Shown: one piece after another, positions 5,223-7,567 of the stretch
How positions within the stretch are numbered: position 1 is the first letter of the stretch
Layout of the letters: every line of letters starts with the position of its first letter
Source: a bacterium
GTDB lineage: Bacteria; Patescibacteriota; Gracilibacteria; UM-FILTER-43-11
Direction of reading: 5' to 3'
Length of the DNA stretch: 7,567 nucleotides
NCBI GenBank assembly: GCA_030426875.1
Contig: JAUHXI010000070.1
Coordinates: 1 to 7,567 of the forward strand
Made by a program: the position numbers and the translations under genes
The notes under the pieces: model-generated
What the model was told of the DNA's origin: nothing
Seen by the model: only the letters and a program-made list of their open reading frames with translations
Databases searched by the model: none

Positions 5223-7013
5223 TTAATTAGAAAGGCTCTTCAAGATGTCACTCCGGTTGGGCAATTCATAAAGGTCTGGCTCGATCACGGTTCCTTCGGG
5301 CCAGCTGCTTAAGTTCTCACTATCTTCTGACAGGTCTAGTGCCATTGAGGGGGCTTTGGTGCTATAGCTTCCTAGAACATATAAGAAGTCATCCAAACCT
5401 TCTTCCATGAACGCTTGATCCACTTCGTGGTATAAATTGATTTCATACATGGGCGTCTGCACCACGGCAAAAAAAGTGATGGTGAGTTGTTCGCCATCAA
5501 GATACTCAGTCACAATCATTCGCCCGGGCAATCCATCTACTTTTAGAGCTGGGTCTTCAAAAACAATGACTTCTCCTTCAATTAAACGATTGTCTTGGTC
5601 ATAAACAATGCCCTCCTCTCCCGTCAAATGAAGTCCACCCTTAGGCAATTCTTGATAGCTCAATTTAAACAGATCTAAACGATCGGTTGCGATTCTGGCA
5701 TGAGCAACATTATAATTAGAAAAGCCCCCTTCAGCCAGGTGCCAGTGCTCTGGAAAGCTCAATGAAAAAGGCAAAGCGGCGTCATTGAGCTCTGTTAATT
5801 TATCTGGTGTGGTTTGAATGGGATCCTTAAATTCAAGGGCGGTCAAAAATGCATCCACACTGGCCTGGGATTCCTCTTGATTTTGATTGGCGATGAAATA
5901 ATCTAAAAATAAGTATGAATAGCCATATGTCGCATGAATGACGTGCCACGATCCCTCCACATCTTCTTTCCAGGCATGGGCAGCTTCCTTATCACTTCCA
6001 ATGCTCACCATTTCATGGTTTGTATAATCCTCACCATAAAAATAGTGGATGTCATCCAACTTGTCTTCAAAAGTTTCTTCTTCTTTAAATGGTTTATAGC
6101 TTATTTCACCTTGAATGTAGCTGAGACTCTCGTGGAAGCTGCCGAGGTAAAAATACCGGTCAGCAATGGCAAAAAATTCCCAATTATCTGGAGCCTTTAG
6201 TGACAGTCGAGGATAGTTTGGATAAGTATAGAGGCCTGTTTCTTTGGCTTTAAAAAGTCTTTTCCAGTCCATAATTAAGGTTTCAGTTGCCCTTGGATTT
6301 GCAGTGGCCCCCCTTCCTTCCCCGGAATCAATCCATGCCTTGACTTCACTGATTCTTAGAGCCCGCCCAGAAACCTCATAGCCTGACTTAAAATAAGTGG
6401 GTATACCAATAAAATTTCCTTCTGAATCCAGCATGGTCCCCCCCGAGTTTCCATCATCAATGTCAGAATCGGTTTTTATGTAGGCGTGGCCATTTTCGGT
6501 TTCAAATCCGCTGATTTGCCCTTGAGTACTGTGTAGCGTGATGCCACCGCTGACGGGGTAGCCCAACAGGTTCACTTTTTCTTTCAATTCGGGTTCTGTT
6601 GCAAAATCATAGGTGAGGTGGGGAAATTGATCAGGTAATTCACCAAAAATAGTCTTATCATTGATTTGAAGTAGGGCCAAATCTATTGTTTGATCATAAC
6701 GAACTAAGCTAGCCGTAAAGCGGCATTCAGGAGGTTCCATAACACTCACATTCACACAAACAGCAAACACATCAAAGGGCCTGTTGGTTGACTCACTCAC
6801 AACCACATGAGCATTGGTCACAATCAAACCGTCCTCATTAATGAGGGTTCCACTTCCCAGTACTTCTTGCATCAGTTGACCATTAAGAAGTTCATCAATG
6901 CTGATGATTTTTACGGTGGGGTCAAAATCCTCCAGGTCAATGTCTGGCAACGAAACGGGAAGGTGGGTAGCCCCGAATGTTAGCAAAGAAAAGGCTATTA
7001 TAGAGGTCAGCAT
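5223..7013 (-). CDS. Exported trypsin/HtrA-like serine protease with two C-terminal repeat domains (upstream paralog)
   Basis: This is the first gene of a tandem pair, again 596 residues. The N-terminus is hydrophobic (2-14) with no basic residue before K35, aligning with the paralog from the first residues (FGA at 13-15 in both, PTVKI at 32-36). The triad is H69 (TNAHVV), D111 (DLALLQI) and S190 (DDGNSGG). C86 and C97 are the only cysteines. Around the catalytic His (residues 51-71) 16 of 21 residues are identical to the paralog; the C-terminal modules (~267-397 and ~413-550) are less alike but keep shared blocks such as HLTGEEG and VDGLPG/IDGLPG. The tail WPEGT...YELP...SL is conserved. A perfect extended -10 promoter lies 33 nt upstream. 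A weak GGAAG lies 10 nt before the ATG. Role is inferred as extracytoplasmic proteolysis or quality control; without PDZ it need not act like DegP. Confidence 0.88.
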   Translation of the reverse strand: MLTSIIAFSLLTFGATHLPVSLPDIDLEDFDPTVKIISIDELLNGQLMQEVLGSGTLINEDGLIVTNAHVVVSESTNRPFDVFAVCVNVSVMEPPECRFTASLVRYDQTIDLALLQINDKTIFGELPDQFPHLTYDFATEPELKEKVNLLGYPVSGGITLHSTQGQISGFETENGHAYIKTDSDIDDGNSGGTMLDSEGNFIGIPTYFKSGYEVSGRALRISEVKAWIDSGEGRGATANPRATETLIMDWKRLFKAKETGLYTYPNYPRLSLKAPDNWEFFAIADRYFYLGSFHESLSYIQGEISYKPFKEEETFEDKLDDIHYFYGEDYTNHEMVSIGSDKEAAHAWKEDVEGSWHVIHATYGYSYLFLDYFIANQNQEESQASVDAFLTALEFKDPIQTTPDKLTELNDAALPFSLSFPEHWHLAEGGFSNYNVAHARIATDRLDLFKLSYQELPKGGLHLTGEEGIVYDQDNRLIEGEVIVFEDPALKVDGLPGRMIVTEYLDGEQLTITFFAVVQTPMYEINLYHEVDQAFMEEGLDDFLYVLGSYSTKAPSMALDLSEDSENLSSWPEGTVIEPDLYELPNRSDILKSLSN

Positions 7014-7045
7014 AAAAATATGGCTTCCATTTGAATAATTTATTG

Positions 7046-7060
7046 TATTATAGCATAATA
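7046..7060 (-). promoter_or_regulatory. Extended -10 promoter of the protease pair, inside an inverted repeat
   Basis: On the - strand the bases TGCTATAAT (7055 to 7047) match the extended -10 consensus TGnTATAAT perfectly. No good -35 lies 16-18 nt upstream, as expected for extended -10 promoters. The predicted start near 7040 gives a leader of about 27 nt before the ATG. The element sits in a perfect inverted repeat TATTAT-AGC-ATAATA (7046-7060) that could be an operator. Confidence 0.7.
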
Positions 7061-7103
7061 TTTGATTTTATGCATCAGTTCAGAGTTGAAACCCTCACCC
7101 CTT

Positions 7104-7142
7104 CACTTTAGTGTGACTTTGGAGTGATAAGATTTCAAAGTC
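7104..7142. other. Small inverted repeats upstream of the protease promoter
   Basis: CACTTTAGTG (7104-7113) is a 10-bp palindrome, and GACTTTG (7115-7121) pairs with CAAAGTC (7136-7142) across 14 nt. They lie 45-95 nt upstream of the extended -10, where an activator site could be, but both are short enough to be chance. Confidence 0.25.
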
Positions 7143-7143
7143 C

Positions 7144-7181
7144 ATTTAAAAACGGCCCATTGAGGCCGTCTTTAAATTTTT
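7144..7181 (-). terminator. Intrinsic terminator, possibly bidirectional
   Basis: On the - strand TTTAAAGACGGCC and GGCCGTTTTTAAA form a 13-bp stem with one G-U pair and a 6-nt TCAATG loop (7145-7176), 35 nt past the stop of the gene at 7212. The T run lies in the right arm. On the + strand the stem has one A-C mismatch but is followed by five T (7177-7181). It isolates the protease pair from the gene upstream. Confidence 0.8.
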
Positions 7182-7211
7182 AAGACCACACAGCCCTCAA
7201 AATGAGGGTGC

Positions 7212-7567
7212 TCAGTTCATAATGAGGTCAAAACCATAGAAGACAGCGAAATCATTTTGTGTGGTGAGTAGTGCATCATAAGCTCCATTATGATTCAAAA
7301 CAATCACATCAATGAGTTGAGTTTGCAGTTCAAGCTCCTCTTCAGTCATCTCATTGTTACCGACGCTATCCCAGAGTTCAACCAACTCAGCCTCTTCATT
7401 CTCAAGGGTCTTAATCATGATATTGAGGTAATCATCCAGAGCCACTTGTAGGCTGTCATCTCCATCATATGAACCTAGTGTAGCCAGTTCAGCTTTTAGC
7501 CCATTAACTTCAGCGATAGAGGCAACACGAGCCTCTGTCACGACATTGAAGTCTCCGCCTAAATCGG
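7212..7567 (-). CDS. 3' end of an acidic, helical protein of unknown function (partial)
   Basis: The - strand frame is open from the window edge to a TGA stop at 7212-7214, giving 117 visible C-terminal residues. A GTG at 7541 is a possible start, but the frame continues upstream as DLGGDFNV without a stop, so the gene is taken as truncated. The visible part is strongly acidic with only four basic residues (one Arg, two Lys, one His) after the edge, no cysteine, and three likely helices: around AEVNGLKAELATL, a long Leu/Glu segment (DDYLNIMIKTLENEEAELVELW) split by few breaks, and a C-terminal helix ending in aromatics (FAVFYGF). No family is recognised. Its composition resembles the exported proteins nearby rather than the cytoplasmic enzymes, so export is possible. 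A terminator follows directly. Confidence 0.7.
   Translation of the reverse strand, partial: DLGGDFNVVTEARVASIAEVNGLKAELATLGSYDGDDSLQVALDDYLNIMIKTLENEEAELVELWDSVGNNEMTEEELELQTQLIDVIVLNHNGAYDALLTTQNDFAVFYGFDLIMN

Noticed and set aside
5934..6200. Plus-strand hydrophobic open frame opposite the upstream protease gene
   Set aside because: It is the antisense reading of an acidic, aromatic-rich coding segment, which yields apparent hydrophobic runs; no start signal is seen.

Overview
The window looks like ordinary bacterial chromosome. The protein-coding genes read cleanly in the standard code (TGA is used as a stop by the peptidase gene), base composition is moderate (low-to-mid 40s % GC by eye), and there is no phage, transposase, CRISPR, tRNA or rRNA signal. 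Most starts lack a Shine-Dalgarno sequence. With lipobox-type lipoproteins, a long divergent cis-prenyltransferase and AATTCC-rich intergenic tracts, this suggests an uncultivated environmental lineage. A Patescibacteria/Peregrinibacteria-like or similar candidate phylum is my guess; the sequence does not prove it.

Layout. Positions 1-774 (+ strand) hold the 3' end of an acidic protein gene and a small, extremely acidic heptad-repeat lipoprotein, closed by a strong intrinsic terminator. Positions 818-2991 (+ strand) hold a sigma70-type promoter, then a UppS-like cis-prenyltransferase with a long N-terminal extension, then an M24B Xaa-Pro peptidase 57 nt downstream. Positions 2992-3419 are a non-coding convergent region with AATTCC-type tracts in inverted orientation at its two edges. 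Positions 3420-7013 (- strand) hold two tandem, equally long (596 aa) paralogous exported trypsin/HtrA-like serine proteases, 12 nt apart and in the same frame, behind a perfect extended -10 promoter. Positions 7145-7567 (- strand) hold an intrinsic terminator and the 3' end of another acidic helical protein gene.

How the genes fit together. The prenyltransferase should supply polyprenyl diphosphate carrier lipid for cell-wall glycan assembly, and the peptidase recycles proline-containing peptides in the cytoplasm; their pairing looks like housekeeping. The remaining genes encode exported, acidic proteins. The most unusual element is the protease pair: each member has an intact His-Asp-Ser protease domain without PDZ, followed by two divergent repeats that I infer to be PsbP/Mog1-like alpha/beta domains and a conserved C-terminal tail. 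I found no further convincing novel system.
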